In this document: in pieces, positions 51,893 through 62,668 of the stretch | How the letters are laid out: every line of letters begins with the position of its first letter | How positions within the stretch are numbered: the first letter of the stretch is position 1 | Source of the DNA: Polynucleobacter brandtiae | GTDB lineage: Bacteria; Pseudomonadota; Gammaproteobacteria; Burkholderiales; Burkholderiaceae | Length of the DNA: 64,000 nucleotides | Direction of reading: 5' to 3' | NCBI RefSeq assembly: GCF_002797575.1 | Contig: NZ_PGTX01000001.1 | Span: 372,001-436,000, forward strand | Notes under the pieces: model-generated | The model's input: only the letters and a program-made list of their open reading frames with translations | Told to the model about the DNA's origin: nothing | The model's database searches: none | Position numbers and translations under genes: made by a program

Positions 51893-53022
51893 GGTGAGAG
51901 GTAGCGTTGCAAATCGTTAAACAATGCCAGCAAAGAAAGAGAAACTAACAGCAAAAAACCCACTTTTTGGAGCTTTTCCTGCATTGGTACTGAAATGCGC
52001 TTTCCAGCAAGCAACTCCCATGCATCATACAGGAGCTGACCCCCATCTAGCATTGGTAATGGCAGTAGATTGAGAAGACCAATGCTGATGCTCATGAGCG
52101 CCAAAAAGGCAACAAATGGTTGCCACCCTACCTGCGCTGACTTTCCAGCCATATCAGCAATACTCAAGGGTCCCCCAAGCTGATTTAAAGCAGTAGTGCC
52201 AGTGAACAAGCCCATCATGAGCCGCAAGGAAACCTTGGTAATTAAGTAAACCCGCTCGCCAGCAAAAGCAATCGCGTCTAAAGGCCCTAATTTGAGCTCA
52301 ATCAAATCAGGCGGAGAAGATACTTTAGGCAAAATACCCAGGGCCTTAAAGGGGTCTGTTTCGGGGCTAATTCGAGGTAAATCCTCGCTTTTAAACACTT
52401 TGCTTACTCTCGATCCCCCTGGGGTCTGTATCTCCAAAGCGAAGCCCTGCTCTGCTGTTATTGCATCCATGAGCAACCAACGCAGTGCATTCCAGCTAGA
52501 CACTGCATCAAACTGCTCAAGAACACCGCCATTCACTTGATCCGAAGAAAGATACTTCCAACCAATAACCTGGTCACCTTCAATTAGCCCTATTTTTGCC
52601 GCAATCGATTGTTCTGCAGGCGCCTGCAGGCGAGCAGGTAATTGAGGGACACCACTCACGTAAATTATTGAAAATAAAATGACAGCCAGCAAAAAATTGG
52701 CCAATGGCCCGGCCGCTACGATGAAGGATCGCTGCCATAAGCGCTTACTGTCAAATGCTTTAGCTCGATCTTGTGACGAGATTGACTGCTCGCTATCGCG
52801 CCCATCTAATAATTTAACGTATCCGCCTAAGGGAATCGAAGCAAGAACCCACTCCGTGCTGTTCTTAGCGCGATAGGTATAGATTGGCTTTCCAAACCCT
52901 AGGGCAAAGCGCAGCACTTTGACGCCACACAAACGTGCCGCTAAGAAATGGCCATACTCATGAAAACTGACTAACACACCCAGTGTTACTAAAAATGAGG
53001 CTAGGGTAATTAAAGCTTGCAT
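51889..53022 (-). CDS. rseP: Site-2 protease RseP
   Basis: A 377-residue inner-membrane zinc metalloprotease. VSFHEYGHFLAARLCGVKVLRF carries HExxH near residue 21 (quoted loosely), a PDZ domain lies in the middle (IGLIEGDQVIGWKYLS), and LLPLPMLDGGQLLYDAWE supplies the third metal ligand. The family cleaves the anti-sigma factor RseA during the sigma-E envelope stress response. Only one PDZ domain is clearly seen and the protein is shorter than the 450 residues of E. coli RseP. Confidence 0.94.
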   Translation of the reverse strand: MQALITLASFLVTLGVLVSFHEYGHFLAARLCGVKVLRFALGFGKPIYTYRAKNSTEWVLASIPLGGYVKLLDGRDSEQSISSQDRAKAFDSKRLWQRSFIVAAGPLANFLLAVILFSIIYVSGVPQLPARLQAPAEQSIAAKIGLIEGDQVIGWKYLSSDQVNGGVLEQFDAVSSWNALRWLLMDAITAEQGFALEIQTPGGSRVSKVFKSEDLPRISPETDPFKALGILPKVSSPPDLIELKLGPLDAIAFAGERVYLITKVSLRLMMGLFTGTTALNQLGGPLSIADMAGKSAQVGWQPFVAFLALMSISIGLLNLLPLPMLDGGQLLYDAWELLAGKRISVPMQEKLQKVGFLLLVSLSLLALFNDLQRYLSP

Positions 53023-53029
53023 TGATAAC

Positions 53030-54217
53030 TCACTTCAGGGTTTGAATCATTTGACTCGCCATTTGGCGTGCTTGCGCATCCACTGCCAAAATCACCTCAA
53101 GGGAGTCAGCCGGGACACAAGCGAGGGAATCGAGTGTTCGATTTACCACTTCGGAAATCTGGAGATAGGGAAGACCCGTATCTAAAAAAGCTGCCACTGC
53201 AATTTCGTTAGCTGCGTTAAGAATCGTAGGCGCAGTACCCCCTGCCTTGGCAGCAAAAAATGCTAAATTCAAACAGGGAAATTGACTTAGGTCTGGATCT
53301 GAAAAACTAAGACCCGCTAATTGCGTCAAGCTAAGGGGAGCAACACCGGCATCAATCCGCTCTGGCCATGCTAATCCATAGGCGATGGGTGTGCGCATAT
53401 CTGGCTGCCCCATTTGTGCAAGTACCGAACCATCGCGATAACGCACCATCGAATGGACAACGCTCTGCGGATGAATCAATACTTTAATTTTTTCTATAGG
53501 TAAGCCAAACAGCCAAAATGCCTCAATGACCTCCAGGCCTTTATTCATCATCGTTGCTGAATCTACTGAAATCTTTTTACCCATGACCCAGTTTGGATGC
53601 GCGCAAGCCTCCTCTGGAGAGACCATCGCTAAATCTGCCACTGACCGATCTCTGAATGGCCCACCTGAAGCCGTTAACCACAGTTCTTCTACGCCCAAAT
53701 GTTCGGCAGGTGCCTTAGTAAATCCAAATGGCAGGCATTGAAAAATCGCATTGTGCTCGCTATCAATCGGTAATAGTTCTCCACCACCATCCTGCATTGC
53801 CTGCATAAACAAATCACCGGACATCACCAATGCTTCTTTGTTCGCAAGCAACACTCTCTTGCCCGCTCTTGCAGCTGCCAAGGTCGGGACTAGGCCTGCA
53901 GCACCCACGATCGCCGCCATAACGGTATCACAGCCCGACTCTGTCACCGCAGTCACTAGAGATTGCGGACCATACAAAATTTGGATACTACTGTGCTGAT
54001 TTTGCAGTAAGGTGCGCAAACGAGAAGCGCCCTCAGCGGTTCCCACTACGGCAATATCAGGTTTAAATTCCATACACTGCTGGGCAAGGCGCTCGATTTG
54101 TTTTTCCGCAGTCAGTGCTACAACCTTAAAGCGCTCTGGATGAGCACGAATGACTGCTAAGGTATTCATACCGATCGATCCAGTAGACCCTAAGATAGCC
54201 ACCTGTCGACAAACCAT
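53030..54217 (-). CDS. dxr: 1-deoxy-D-xylulose 5-phosphate reductoisomerase
   Basis: A 395-residue NADPH-dependent enzyme of the MEP isoprenoid pathway. [21 protein letters not shown] binds NADPH (quoted loosely), [12 protein letters not shown] and [15 protein letters not shown] form the substrate and metal site, and [24 protein letters not shown] is the conserved core. The ATG overlaps the cdsA stop (TAATG). It supplies undecaprenyl precursors together with uppS in the same run. Confidence 0.96.
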   Translation of the reverse strand: MVCRQVAILGSTGSIGMNTLAVIRAHPERFKVVALTAEKQIERLAQQCMEFKPDIAVVGTAEGASRLRTLLQNQHSSIQILYGPQSLVTAVTESGCDTVMAAIVGAAGLVPTLAAARAGKRVLLANKEALVMSGDLFMQAMQDGGGELLPIDSEHNAIFQCLPFGFTKAPAEHLGVEELWLTASGGPFRDRSVADLAMVSPEEACAHPNWVMGKKISVDSATMMNKGLEVIEAFWLFGLPIEKIKVLIHPQSVVHSMVRYRDGSVLAQMGQPDMRTPIAYGLAWPERIDAGVAPLSLTQLAGLSFSDPDLSQFPCLNLAFFAAKAGGTAPTILNAANEIAVAAFLDTGLPYLQISEVVNRTLDSLACVPADSLEVILAVDAQARQMASQMIQTLK

Positions 54218-55044
54218 TAAATCAACCCAGCAAGTAATGCGGCAATTGGCATCGTAGGAAGTAAAGCGTCAATACGATCTAAGACTCCACCATGTCCAGG
54301 CAACAGAAAACTGCTGTCTTTGACGCCAGCTAAACGCTTTAGTTGAGATTCAAAAAGATCGCCAAAGATGCTAAATGCAGCCAGTACAGTTACCATTAAA
54401 AACATCGGTACCCAGCCAAACCGAATGGCCCACGCCCCAAATAAACTATCGCCGAGCGGTAAGTAGACTACGCACAAGAAAGCATACAGATAGCACAGCA
54501 AAAGCCCACCAACTGCACCTTCAACAGACTTACCGGGACTAATATGAATGGCTAACTTATGCTTGCCAAACGCTTTTCCAACAAAGTAAGCGCCAATATC
54601 GGCAACCCAAACCAATGCAATGCTCGTCAATAGAAAAACGAGGCCTAACTCGCGCAAAAAAATCAAGGCAAACCAAGTGGCTGGCAGAATAATGAGGCCA
54701 ACGATGCTGTAGAAAGCTTTGAATCTCTGAAAGGGAAGATCCATTCCTTTAGCTAAAATGAATGGTGCGATAAAAAACCAAAACAGTACCGCTATCATCA
54801 AAAGAGAGAACTGCCAGGCAACTGCTTGCATCCCAAGTAAAAAAAGAATGACTACCAAGCAGAACAAGGCATAAAGCACTGCAGCCCATTTAGCCTGAGG
54901 GGCAATCATACGACTCCACTCCCATGCTGCAGCCGTCAATGCAATCAAAAAAAATACACCCAAATAAAATGCCGGCAACAAAAACAAAATAGGTAAAAGT
55001 ACGGCCAGCAAAACAGTGGCAGTGATGATTCGGGTTTTTAGCAT
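54217..55044 (-). CDS. cdsA: Phosphatidate cytidylyltransferase
   Basis: A 275-residue membrane protein with about eight helices that makes CDP-diacylglycerol from phosphatidic acid and CTP. The family signature lies at the C-terminal end: [21 protein letters not shown] followed by [14 protein letters not shown] (quoted in pieces). Its ATG is 21 bases after uppS and its stop overlaps dxr, so it belongs to the same transcript. Confidence 0.95.
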   Translation of the reverse strand: MLKTRIITATVLLAVLLPILFLLPAFYLGVFFLIALTAAAWEWSRMIAPQAKWAAVLYALFCLVVILFLLGMQAVAWQFSLLMIAVLFWFFIAPFILAKGMDLPFQRFKAFYSIVGLIILPATWFALIFLRELGLVFLLTSIALVWVADIGAYFVGKAFGKHKLAIHISPGKSVEGAVGGLLLCYLYAFLCVVYLPLGDSLFGAWAIRFGWVPMFLMVTVLAAFSIFGDLFESQLKRLAGVKDSSFLLPGHGGVLDRIDALLPTMPIAALLAGLI

Positions 55045-55065
55045 GGCGAGATTAGGCTTAGATAT

Positions 55066-55839
55066 TTAAATGGCATCGCTCATTGGCTGAGTGGCCAACT
55101 GTGCACTTGTACGACCAAAACGACGTTCGCGCTGGCTAAACCATTTAAACGCTTGATGAAGTTGCATCTCATCAAAATCAGGCCATAAGGTATCCGTGAA
55201 ATATAACTCGGTGTAAGCAAGTTGCCACAACAGAAAGTTGCTGACCCGCTGTTCGCCACCGGTGCGAATGAATAAATCTGGCTCAGGGGCATATGCCATC
55301 GATAAATGGGGTTGCAGCAGTTCTTCTGTAATTTGATCGGGCTGCAAATCAGGGTTACCCTCCAAGCATTTACGCATCGCCTGCAAAATATCCCAGCGGC
55401 CACCATAGTTCGCTGCAATGGTCAGCGTTAAGCCCTTACAAGCAGCCGTTTTTTGCTCAGAAAATTGCACCATCTCTTGAATGCTGTCATCAAAGCGGCT
55501 TAAATCACCGATGAGTCTGAGGGAGATATCGTTCTCAGCTAGGTGTGACACTTCGCTTTTCAAGGACCTCAAAAAAAGCTTCATCAAAAAACCCACCTCT
55601 TCGGGTGGCCTACGCCAATTCTCAGAGCTAAAAGCAAAAATAGTGAGGTACTCGACCCCTAGTTTTCTGCACTCTTGAACTACTTTACGTACCGCACCAA
55701 GACCTTCGGAATGACCTGCCACACGCGGCATAAATCGCCGACTAGCCCAACGCCCGTTACCATCCATGATGATAGCAACATGTCGAGGAATTGCACTTAC
55801 CTCAGGGACAACTTGAGTTGAGCTAATATGCCGGGTCAT
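55066..55839 (-). CDS. uppS: Undecaprenyl pyrophosphate synthase
   Basis: A protein of about 257 residues, a cis-prenyltransferase that makes the C55 lipid carrier for cell-wall synthesis. [24 protein letters not shown] holds the catalytic Asp and basic residues (quoted loosely), [18 protein letters not shown] the Ser-Glu-Asn-Trp motif, and [20 protein letters not shown] the pyrophosphate site. The ATG at 55839 is preferred over an adjacent TTG. Confidence 0.96.
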   Translation of the reverse strand: MTRHISSTQVVPEVSAIPRHVAIIMDGNGRWASRRFMPRVAGHSEGLGAVRKVVQECRKLGVEYLTIFAFSSENWRRPPEEVGFLMKLFLRSLKSEVSHLAENDISLRLIGDLSRFDDSIQEMVQFSEQKTAACKGLTLTIAANYGGRWDILQAMRKCLEGNPDLQPDQITEELLQPHLSMAYAPEPDLFIRTGGEQRVSNFLLWQLAYTELYFTDTLWPDFDEMQLHQAFKWFSQRERRFGRTSAQLATQPMSDAI

Positions 55840-55869
55840 CAAGATGGATTAAAAAGATCTCATTGACGA

Positions 55870-56430
55870 CTAAACCGTCATGATCTCTTTTTCTTTTTCC
55901 GAAACAAGCTTATCAATGTCGATCACTGCACGATCTGTCATCTTCTGAATCTCGTCGGTTGCACGGCGCTCGTCATCTTCGGAAATTTCTTTATCCTTAG
56001 TCAGTCGCTTAAGGTGCTCGTTAGCGTCACGACGGAGATTGCGCACGGCAATCTTCGTATCTTCACCTTCATTTTTAACCACTTTAGTTAAATCACGGCG
56101 ACGCTCTTCCGTTAATGCAGGCATTGGAACGCGAATAATTGTTCCTTGTGATGCTGGATTTAAACCTAAGTCAGAATCCCGAATCGCTTTTTCGATCGCA
56201 CCTACCATTGTCTTTTCAAATGGCTGGACGTTGATTGTCCTTGCATCAGCCAAGCCTAAGCTAGCCACTTGACTCAAAGGCGTTGGATTGCCGTAGTAGT
56301 CAACTTGAATGTGTTCGAGAATCCCCGGGTTAGCACGGCCAGAGCGAATTTTTGCCAAATTAGATTTCAAAGCCTCGAGAGACTTCTGCATCTTTTGATC
56401 GGTGTTTGTTTTAATTTCTACTGCGGACAT
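55870..56430 (-). CDS. frr: Ribosome recycling factor
   Basis: A protein of about 186 residues that splits the ribosome after termination together with [24 protein letters not shown] near residue 28, [23 protein letters not shown] and [14 protein letters not shown] are family hallmarks. The ATG at 56430 has a full AGGAGG RBS five bases upstream and is preferred over the adjacent TTG. It lies 11 bases after pyrH. Confidence 0.96.
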   Translation of the reverse strand: MSAVEIKTNTDQKMQKSLEALKSNLAKIRSGRANPGILEHIQVDYYGNPTPLSQVASLGLADARTINVQPFEKTMVGAIEKAIRDSDLGLNPASQGTIIRVPMPALTEERRRDLTKVVKNEGEDTKIAVRNLRRDANEHLKRLTKDKEISEDDERRATDEIQKMTDRAVIDIDKLVSEKEKEIMTV

Positions 56431-56441
56431 CAAGCCTCCTA

Positions 56442-57152
56442 TTAAACGTGAACTAAAGTGCCTTCTGGCTCACCTCGCACCACGCGCATTAAAGCGCCTG
56501 GCTTGAGAATCGAAAATACTTTGATTGGTAATTTACGGTCACGACACAATGCAAAGGCAGTAGCATCCATGACTTGTAGATTTTTGATGAGCGCCTCATC
56601 AAAAGTAATTGTTTTATACAGAGTAGCGGTAGGATCCTTCATCGGATCTGCACTATAGATGCCGTCCACTTTAGTTGCTTTAAGCATAATCTCCACGCCC
56701 ATCTCTGCACCACGTAATGCCGCTGCTGTATCGGTAGTAAAGAATGGATTTCCTGTTCCGGCAGCAAAGATGACTACCTTGCCTTCACTCAACGCACGAA
56801 TTGCCCGGGGACGAATGTATGGCTCTACCACTTGATCCATTCTGAGGGCGGATTGAACGCGCGCCTCAATCCCTTTTTGACGCAAAGCATCTTGCAACGC
56901 AAGGGAGTTCATCATCGTGGCAAGCATACCCATGTAATCAGCAGTAGCGCGATCCATCCCTGCAGCTCCACCGGCTACACCGCGGAAGATATTGCCTCCA
57001 CCAATCACGATTGCCAACTCAACACCGCTCCCGACCACTTCAGCAATTTCTTTCACCATTGAATCAATGGTGACTGGATTGATACCAAAAGCATCATCAC
57101 CCATGAGGGCCTCACCAGAGAGCTTTAAGAGAACACGTTTGTAGGCTGGCAT
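56442..57152 (-). CDS. pyrH: Uridylate kinase
   Basis: A 236-residue amino-acid-kinase-fold enzyme that phosphorylates UMP to [18 protein letters not shown] opens the protein, [12 protein letters not shown] binds phosphate, [19 protein letters not shown] is the PyrH signature, and [21 protein letters not shown] follows. A terminator lies between tsf and pyrH, so pyrH probably also has its own promoter in the 190-base gap. Confidence 0.96.
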   Translation of the reverse strand: MPAYKRVLLKLSGEALMGDDAFGINPVTIDSMVKEIAEVVGSGVELAIVIGGGNIFRGVAGGAAGMDRATADYMGMLATMMNSLALQDALRQKGIEARVQSALRMDQVVEPYIRPRAIRALSEGKVVIFAAGTGNPFFTTDTAAALRGAEMGVEIMLKATKVDGIYSADPMKDPTATLYKTITFDEALIKNLQVMDATAFALCRDRKLPIKVFSILKPGALMRVVRGEPEGTLVHV

Positions 57153-57255
57153 CGTTTTATTTTCCGTAATTTGCCAAGCAACATACTTGCTCAGCTTATT
57201 GATCTTTAAGTAGTTTTTAATACTCTGCCCGAATTATAAAGGGCTTACTGCAGAT

Positions 57256-57296
57256 CAAACAAAAGGGCATGGAAACCGAAGATTCCATGCCCTTTT
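57256..57296 (-). terminator. Intrinsic terminator/attenuator between tsf and pyrH
   Basis: AAAAGGGCATGGAA (57261-57274) and TTCCATGCCCTTTT (57283-57296) make a perfect 14-bp stem with an eight-base loop. On the minus strand it ends TTTTGTTTG. It lies about 50 bases after the tsf stop and should end most of the rpsB-tsf transcript before pyrH. Confidence 0.87.
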
Positions 57297-57344
57297 GAGC
57301 AATACAGACTTCACTGGGTGCAACCCAGCAAAATAGACCCTTGA

Positions 57345-58223
57345 TTAAGCGCCTTTGGCAGCAGCTACTTGCGCAGCTACTTCGGCAGCAAAGTCATCTT
57401 GACGCTTTTCAATACCCTCACCCACAACATACATCGTGAAGCCTTTAATCGTTGTATTTGCAGCTTTAAGCATTTGCTCAACAGTTTGCTTGTCGTTCTT
57501 AACAAAAGTTTGATTCAATAAAGAAACCTCTTTGAGGTATTTCTGAATAGAACCTTCAACCATTTTCTCAACGATCTCGGCAGGCTTGCCAGATTCTGCA
57601 GCTTTTTGAACGGCAACACTGCGCTCAACAGCAATCGCTTGCGCTGGCACATCAGCAATCGACAAAGCCACTGGCTTCATCGCAGCAATGTGCATTGCCA
57701 CATCTTTTGCAGCAGTCTCATCGCCCTCGTACTCAACCATCACACCAATACGCGTGCCATGAAGGTAGGAAACCAATTTACTACTGCCAGAGAAACGCTT
57801 AAAACGGCGCGGCATGATGTTTTCACCGATCTTACCGATCAATGCACTACGAATGACGTCTACCGTAGAGTCGTTCAATGGCAAAGCAAGTAAGGCTGCG
57901 ACATCAGCTGGATTCTTCTCGGCAATCAACTTAGTACATGCGCTAGTAAAGGCTAAGAAATCATCGTTCTTAGAAACGAAGTCAGTCTCACAGTTCACTT
58001 CAAGCAAAGCCCCAGAAGCACCGTCAATATAAGAAGTCACAATGCCTTCAGCGGTAACGCGGGAAGCAGCCTTACCAGCCTTACTTCCCAACTTCACACG
58101 CAGAATTTCTTCAGCTCTAGCCAAATCACCATCAGCCTCAGTTAAGGCTTTCTTGCACTCCATCATCGGGGCATCAGTTTTGGCGCGTAACTCGCCAACC
58201 ATTGCAGCGGTAATAGCGGCCAT
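57345..58223 (-). CDS. tsf: Elongation factor Ts
   Basis: A 292-residue nucleotide exchange factor for EF-Tu. [20 protein letters not shown] near residue 11 is the first EF-Ts signature, and [19 protein letters not shown] near residue 70 the second. Helix-rich and coiled-coil parts follow. It begins at the last base of rpsB (overlap of one base, TAATG arrangement), forming the standard rpsB-tsf operon. Confidence 0.97.
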   Translation of the reverse strand: MAAITAAMVGELRAKTDAPMMECKKALTEADGDLARAEEILRVKLGSKAGKAASRVTAEGIVTSYIDGASGALLEVNCETDFVSKNDDFLAFTSACTKLIAEKNPADVAALLALPLNDSTVDVIRSALIGKIGENIMPRRFKRFSGSSKLVSYLHGTRIGVMVEYEGDETAAKDVAMHIAAMKPVALSIADVPAQAIAVERSVAVQKAAESGKPAEIVEKMVEGSIQKYLKEVSLLNQTFVKNDKQTVEQMLKAANTTIKGFTMYVVGEGIEKRQDDFAAEVAAQVAAAKGA

Positions 58224-58972
58224 TATTCAGCTTTCCCTTCTTCAACAAGCTCTTCTTCGCCTTCTTTGATGGCGGTCAACACAGCTTGAGTAGAGGCGGC
58301 CTTACCCTCAAGAATCGCATCAGCGATACCACGAGCGTACAGCAAAACGGCTTTACTAGAGTCATCATTACCAGGAATAATGTAATCAATACCTTCAGGT
58401 GAGTGGTTGGTATCTACAACAGCGATCACCGGAATACCCAGCTTGATAGCTTCAGTAATAGCAATCTTGTGGTAGCCAACGTCCACTACAAAAATAGCAT
58501 CTGGAACACCATTTAGATCCTGAATGCCGCCGAGTGCCTTTTGTAATTTGTCGAGATCGCGATCATTGGTCAAGGCTTCTTTCTTAGAAAGCTTTTCCCA
58601 ATCGCCTGCTTCTTTAGCAACAGCCATATCTTTTAAACGCTTCAAAGAGCCTTTAACAGTTTTGAAATTGGTGAGCGTACCGCCCAACCAACGGCTATCG
58701 ATATAAGGCATTCCAGCACGAGTCGCTTCTTCAGCAATGATCTCGCGCGACTGACGCTTGGTACCAACGAATAAGATAGTTCCACGATTAGCAGCAATTT
58801 GTTTTGCAAACTTCAGGGCATCCTGAAACATTGGCAATGTTTTTTCCAAATTGATAATGTGAATTTTGTTGCGATGGCCGAAAATATAAGGGGCCATTCT
58901 TGGGGACCAGAAACGGGTTTGGTGACCAAAATGGCAACCGGCTTCAATCATTTGGCGCATTGTTACTGACAT
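58223..58972 (-). CDS. rpsB: 30S ribosomal protein S2
   Basis: A 249-residue ribosomal protein. [21 protein letters not shown] near the N terminus, [18 protein letters not shown] and [18 protein letters not shown] are S2 hallmarks, and [25 protein letters not shown] lies in the second half (quoted loosely). The C-terminal tail is acidic. It starts the long minus-strand run; the 256 bases upstream contain a candidate promoter and an untranslated leader in which S2 autoregulation is possible but not shown. Confidence 0.97.
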   Translation of the reverse strand: MSVTMRQMIEAGCHFGHQTRFWSPRMAPYIFGHRNKIHIINLEKTLPMFQDALKFAKQIAANRGTILFVGTKRQSREIIAEEATRAGMPYIDSRWLGGTLTNFKTVKGSLKRLKDMAVAKEAGDWEKLSKKEALTNDRDLDKLQKALGGIQDLNGVPDAIFVVDVGYHKIAITEAIKLGIPVIAVVDTNHSPEGIDYIIPGNDDSSKAVLLYARGIADAILEGKAASTQAVLTAIKEGEEELVEEGKAE

Positions 58973-59080
58973 AACATCTCCTAAGGGTTTTTTCTAAGAT
59001 TAAGCCCTAGCTGCGCTAAAAAACGCCACCCTGGAAGGCCTAACCTGCGATTTCAGTCCAAAAACGGTACTGATTTATAA

Positions 59081-59086
59081 ATTATA
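59081..59086 (-). promoter_or_regulatory. Candidate -10 box of the rpsB-tsf promoter
   Basis: A consensus TATAAT is read on the minus strand about 110 bases before the rpsB start, in the largest gene-free stretch of the window (58973-59228). No good -35 element is found at normal spacing. A start here would give a leader of about 100 bases. Nothing else was recognised in this stretch apart from the upstream region of map on the other strand. Confidence 0.33.
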
Positions 59087-59228
59087 GCTTAAAGATCAAG
59101 GGCCTGGCCAACGTAGCCCAGCAACATCAGTTATAAACCCAACCTTAAACACGCCAAAATGACACACTTGCCCATTAATTGAGCATTCAAGATCTCCCAA
59201 AAAATGCCAAGTCGTTGATAATCGAGCT

Positions 59229-60065
59229 ATGAATAGTGTATTTACAGCCGAAAAAGACATCCAAGGGATGCGCGAAGCTGGCCGCCTAGCCAGTGAAGTT
59301 CTCGACCATGTCGCGCCCCATGTCAAAGTGGGCGTCAGTACAGCAGAGCTAGATCAGATTTGCCATACTTACATGCGGGATGTTCAAAACACCATTCCGG
59401 CACCATTGAATTATCAGCCACCAGGCTATCCACCATTTCCAGCCTCTATTTGCACTTCAGTAAATGATGTGATTTGTCACGGCATTCCTGGAGAGAAGAT
59501 TTTAAAAAGTGGGGATGTTGTTAACCTAGATATCACTGTGATTACCCCGGGCGGTTACTACGGCGATACCAGTCGTATGTTTATGGTTGGCGAGGCTTCG
59601 GTACTGGCTAAACGTCTCACCCAAATTACCTTTGAATGTATGTGGCTGGGCATTGCCCAAGTCAAGCCCGGTGCATCGCTGGGTGATATTGGTCATGTTA
59701 TCCAAACGCATGCTGAGAATGCCGGTTACTCAGTAGTGCGCGAATATTGCGGCCATGGTATCGGCCAAGTCTTTCATCAAGACCCACAAATTCTGCATTA
59801 CGGTAAACCTGGTACTGGTGAGAAACTAGAGATGGGCATGACTTTTACGATTGAGCCCATGATTAACGCAGGCCGCCGTGAGATTCGAACAATGCCAGAT
59901 CAATGGACTGTAAAAACAAAAGATCGCAGCCTCTCAGCACAATGGGAACATACCTTGCTAGTCACTGCAAATGGTGTTGAAGTGCTCACTTGGTCAGACG
60001 GCAGCAATCCTCCACCAGATTGCGTGAAAAATCTTGCCTTCAGACCAAGCCTCATCAGCGCTTAA
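59229..60065 (+). CDS. map: Methionine aminopeptidase, type I
   Basis: A 278-residue metalloenzyme that removes the initiator methionine. Metal ligands are seen in VVNLDITVITPGGYYGDTSRMF (two Asp, quoted loosely), EYCGHGIGQVFHQDPQILHY (His) and MTFTIEPMIN (Glu), with the last Glu in QWEHTLLVTANG. NDVICHGIPGEK supplies the substrate His. It is divergent from rpsB, a conserved arrangement, and is followed by glnD through a short tandem repeat. Confidence 0.96.
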   Translation: MNSVFTAEKDIQGMREAGRLASEVLDHVAPHVKVGVSTAELDQICHTYMRDVQNTIPAPLNYQPPGYPPFPASICTSVNDVICHGIPGEKILKSGDVVNLDITVITPGGYYGDTSRMFMVGEASVLAKRLTQITFECMWLGIAQVKPGASLGDIGHVIQTHAENAGYSVVREYCGHGIGQVFHQDPQILHYGKPGTGEKLEMGMTFTIEPMINAGRREIRTMPDQWTVKTKDRSLSAQWEHTLLVTANGVEVLTWSDGSNPPPDCVKNLAFRPSLISA

Positions 60066-60089
60066 TAAGCGCTCAATAAACGCTTAATC
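60057..60089 (+). repeat. 11-bp tandem repeat across the map stop and glnD leader
   Basis: Three adjacent units read AGCGCTTAATA, AGCGCTCAATA and AACGCTTAATC. The first unit encodes the last Ser-Ala of map and its TAA stop; the last ends two bases before the glnD ATG. The array therefore fills the whole gap and takes the place of a normal RBS for glnD. Confidence 0.93.
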
Positions 60090-60091
60090 AC

Positions 60092-62668
60092 ATGATTGCC
60101 GACATAGCAGGTTTAAAAGCAGCGCGTAAATCCGCCTATATCGATTTTCGAGAGCATCAAGCAGTTGGCAGGCTCACAAAAAAATTATGCAAGCTGAGCA
60201 ATGAATTACTGATTAATCTTTGGAACACGTCTGACCTCAAAACAGATGCAGCATTGGTTGCAGTAGGCGGCTTTGGAAGGGGCTCTCTTTTCCCCTACTC
60301 TGATATTGACATCTTGATTCTGCTACCTGCAGACAAGAAATACTTTGAAGATGTATTGGCATCGAAAATTGAAAAATTCGTAGCGCAATGCTGGGATACT
60401 GGCCTTGAGATTGGCTCGTCGGTTAGAACGGTAGCTGAATGTATTTCAGAGTCGGAGCAAGATATTACTGTTCGCACCTCTCTTTTAGAATCAAGACTCA
60501 TTTGCGGTAAAAAGTCGCTCTATCAAGAATTTAAATCGGTCTATCAAAAAACCTTAGACCCGAAATCATTTTTTCAAGCGAAATTAGCTGAGCAAATTCA
60601 GCGACACTATAAGTATCAAGATACCCCTTACTCATTGGAGCCAAACTGCAAGGAGAGTCCAGGGGGCTTACGTGATCTGCAAGTCATCTCCTGGGTTAGT
60701 AAGGCAGCTCACTTGGGCAATACTTTTAAAGATCTTAATATTGCTGGTTTAATTACGCAGCGAGAGCTTACAGAACTCAATCGCAATCAACGCTTTCTTG
60801 AAACACTGCGTGCAAATTTACATTTACTAGCTGGTCGTAGGCAAGATGTGCTGGCCTTTGACTTGCAGGCTCCGTTAGCAGCCATGATGGGGCTTGAAGA
60901 AGAATCCTCAAGACTTGCTAGTGAAGCCATCATGCGTCGCTATTACTGGGCAGCAAAGGCCGTCACGCAGTTAAATGATGTCTTGCTCCAAAACATTGAA
61001 GCGCTACTTTTTCCTCAAGAATCTAAAACCACGCATACTATTGCTGGCGAGGGTAATGCTGGTTTTATTGAACGTCAAGGTGTCTTGGATATTACTGACC
61101 TACAACTCTTTGACAAACATCCAGAGCAGATTCTTCGTACCTTTTTGGTATTTGCGCAAACTGCTAACGTAAAGAGTCTATCAGCCAATATTTTTAGAGC
61201 GCTGTACAACGCACGCCAAAAGATGGACAGCGCGTGGCGTAAAGACCCAGCCAATCGTGCACTCTTTATGCAGATTCTTCAAGAACCAGATGGTGTGAGT
61301 CGAGCCTTCCAGCTGATGAATCGCAGCAGCGTATTAGGGCGCTACTTACCCGCTTTCAGAAAAATTGTTGGGCAAATGCAGCACGATCTATTTCACATAT
61401 ACACAGTCGATCAACATATTTTGATGGTCTTACGTAATGTGCGACGCTTTATGGTGGTCGAGCATACCCATGAGTTCCCTTTTTGTAGCAGCCTGATTGC
61501 CAACTTCCAAAAACCCTGGCTCCTGATCGTAGCAGCACTGTTTCATGACATTGCGAAGGGACGAGGAGGCGACCACTCCGCCCTGGGCAAAGCTGATGTC
61601 CGCCAATTTGCTAAAGACCACGGTATAGACAGGACCGATACTGAACTCTTAGTTTGGCTAGTAGCCGAACATTTGAACATGAGCCAGTTTGCTCAGAAGC
61701 AAGACATCAGCGATCCGGAGGTCGTTCAAGCTTTTGCCCAAAAGATGGGTGACGAGCGCCATCTTACTGCGCTTTACCTACTCACAGTCGCAGATGTCCG
61801 AGGTACTAGCCCTAAGGTTTGGAATGCCTGGAAGGCGAAGTTACTGGAAGACCTTTATCGAGCCACTCTCAGAGTATTGGGTGGAGCCAAGCCAAATGCC
61901 TCATCAGATCTCGCACTTCATCAAGAGGAGTCCAGGGCGCAGCTTCGACTCAACGGTATTGAAGATACTAGCTATGATGACCTTTGGGGGAAATTGGATG
62001 TGGCTTTCTTTTTACGCCAAGAGGCGTCTGATATTGCCTGGCTTACCCGACATCTATTTGATAAAGTCGACAGTGCTATTCCAGTGGTACGCGCCAAACT
62101 CTCTTTACATGGAGAGGGTCTACAGGTCGCAGTCTACGTTAAAGACCAAGAGGATCTGTTTGCTCGAATTTGCGCTTACTTTGAACGTCATGGCTTCTCA
62201 ATTTGGGATGCCCGCGTTCATACAACGCGGCATGGCTATGCTTTAGATACCTTCCAAATTTCGGGGAGTAATTTAGTGGATGAAGGTGGTAGTTATCGCG
62301 ATTTAATTACCTTAGTAGAATACGAACTCACTGAAGCTTTACAAAGCAACAATCCCTTGCCTCTTCCCAGCATGGGACGTCTCTCTAGACAATCCCGCAC
62401 CTTCCCAATACAGCCGCGAGTACACATGATGCCTGACGAGCGAGGTCGCTACTATGCTCTGTCAATCTCAGCAAGCGATCGCACAGGATTGCTCTATGCC
62501 ATCTCTAGAGTACTAGCAAAACATCACGTTTCGCTACACACTGCGCGTATCAACACTCTAGGTGAGAGAGTAGAAGACGTCTTGTTAGTTGATGCTGCCA
62601 ACTTGAGTAAAAATCCAAAGCTACAAATTCAGTTAGAGACTGAGCTCTTAGAAACTTTAGGTACGTAA
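60092..62668 (+). CDS. glnD: Bifunctional uridylyltransferase/uridylyl-removing enzyme GlnD
   Basis: An 858-residue sensor of glutamine that adds UMP to, or removes it from, PII protein. The nucleotidyltransferase domain has AVGGFGRGSLFPYSDIDILIL near residue 55, and the HD hydrolase domain has ALFHDIAKGRGGDHSALG near residue 490. Two C-terminal ACT domains (LFARICAYFERHGFSIWDARVHT and DRTGLLYAISRVLAKHHVSLH, quoted loosely) bind glutamine. Length is normal for the family. No purine-rich RBS precedes the ATG. The last 12 bases overlap the convergent NUDIX gene. Confidence 0.96.
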   Translation: MIADIAGLKAARKSAYIDFREHQAVGRLTKKLCKLSNELLINLWNTSDLKTDAALVAVGGFGRGSLFPYSDIDILILLPADKKYFEDVLASKIEKFVAQCWDTGLEIGSSVRTVAECISESEQDITVRTSLLESRLICGKKSLYQEFKSVYQKTLDPKSFFQAKLAEQIQRHYKYQDTPYSLEPNCKESPGGLRDLQVISWVSKAAHLGNTFKDLNIAGLITQRELTELNRNQRFLETLRANLHLLAGRRQDVLAFDLQAPLAAMMGLEEESSRLASEAIMRRYYWAAKAVTQLNDVLLQNIEALLFPQESKTTHTIAGEGNAGFIERQGVLDITDLQLFDKHPEQILRTFLVFAQTANVKSLSANIFRALYNARQKMDSAWRKDPANRALFMQILQEPDGVSRAFQLMNRSSVLGRYLPAFRKIVGQMQHDLFHIYTVDQHILMVLRNVRRFMVVEHTHEFPFCSSLIANFQKPWLLIVAALFHDIAKGRGGDHSALGKADVRQFAKDHGIDRTDTELLVWLVAEHLNMSQFAQKQDISDPEVVQAFAQKMGDERHLTALYLLTVADVRGTSPKVWNAWKAKLLEDLYRATLRVLGGAKPNASSDLALHQEESRAQLRLNGIEDTSYDDLWGKLDVAFFLRQEASDIAWLTRHLFDKVDSAIPVVRAKLSLHGEGLQVAVYVKDQEDLFARICAYFERHGFSIWDARVHTTRHGYALDTFQISGSNLVDEGGSYRDLITLVEYELTEALQSNNPLPLPSMGRLSRQSRTFPIQPRVHMMPDERGRYYALSISASDRTGLLYAISRVLAKHHVSLHTARINTLGERVEDVLLVDAANLSKNPKLQIQLETELLETLGT

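Noticed and set aside
58973..59228. Small RNA or tRNA gene in the largest gap
   Set aside because: No cloverleaf, no terminator hairpin and no conserved RNA motif could be seen; only a candidate -10 element for rpsB.
61689..62246. Plus-strand open frame of 185 codons
   Set aside because: It is a frame-shifted shadow of glnD, whose own frame has clear HD and ACT domains throughout.
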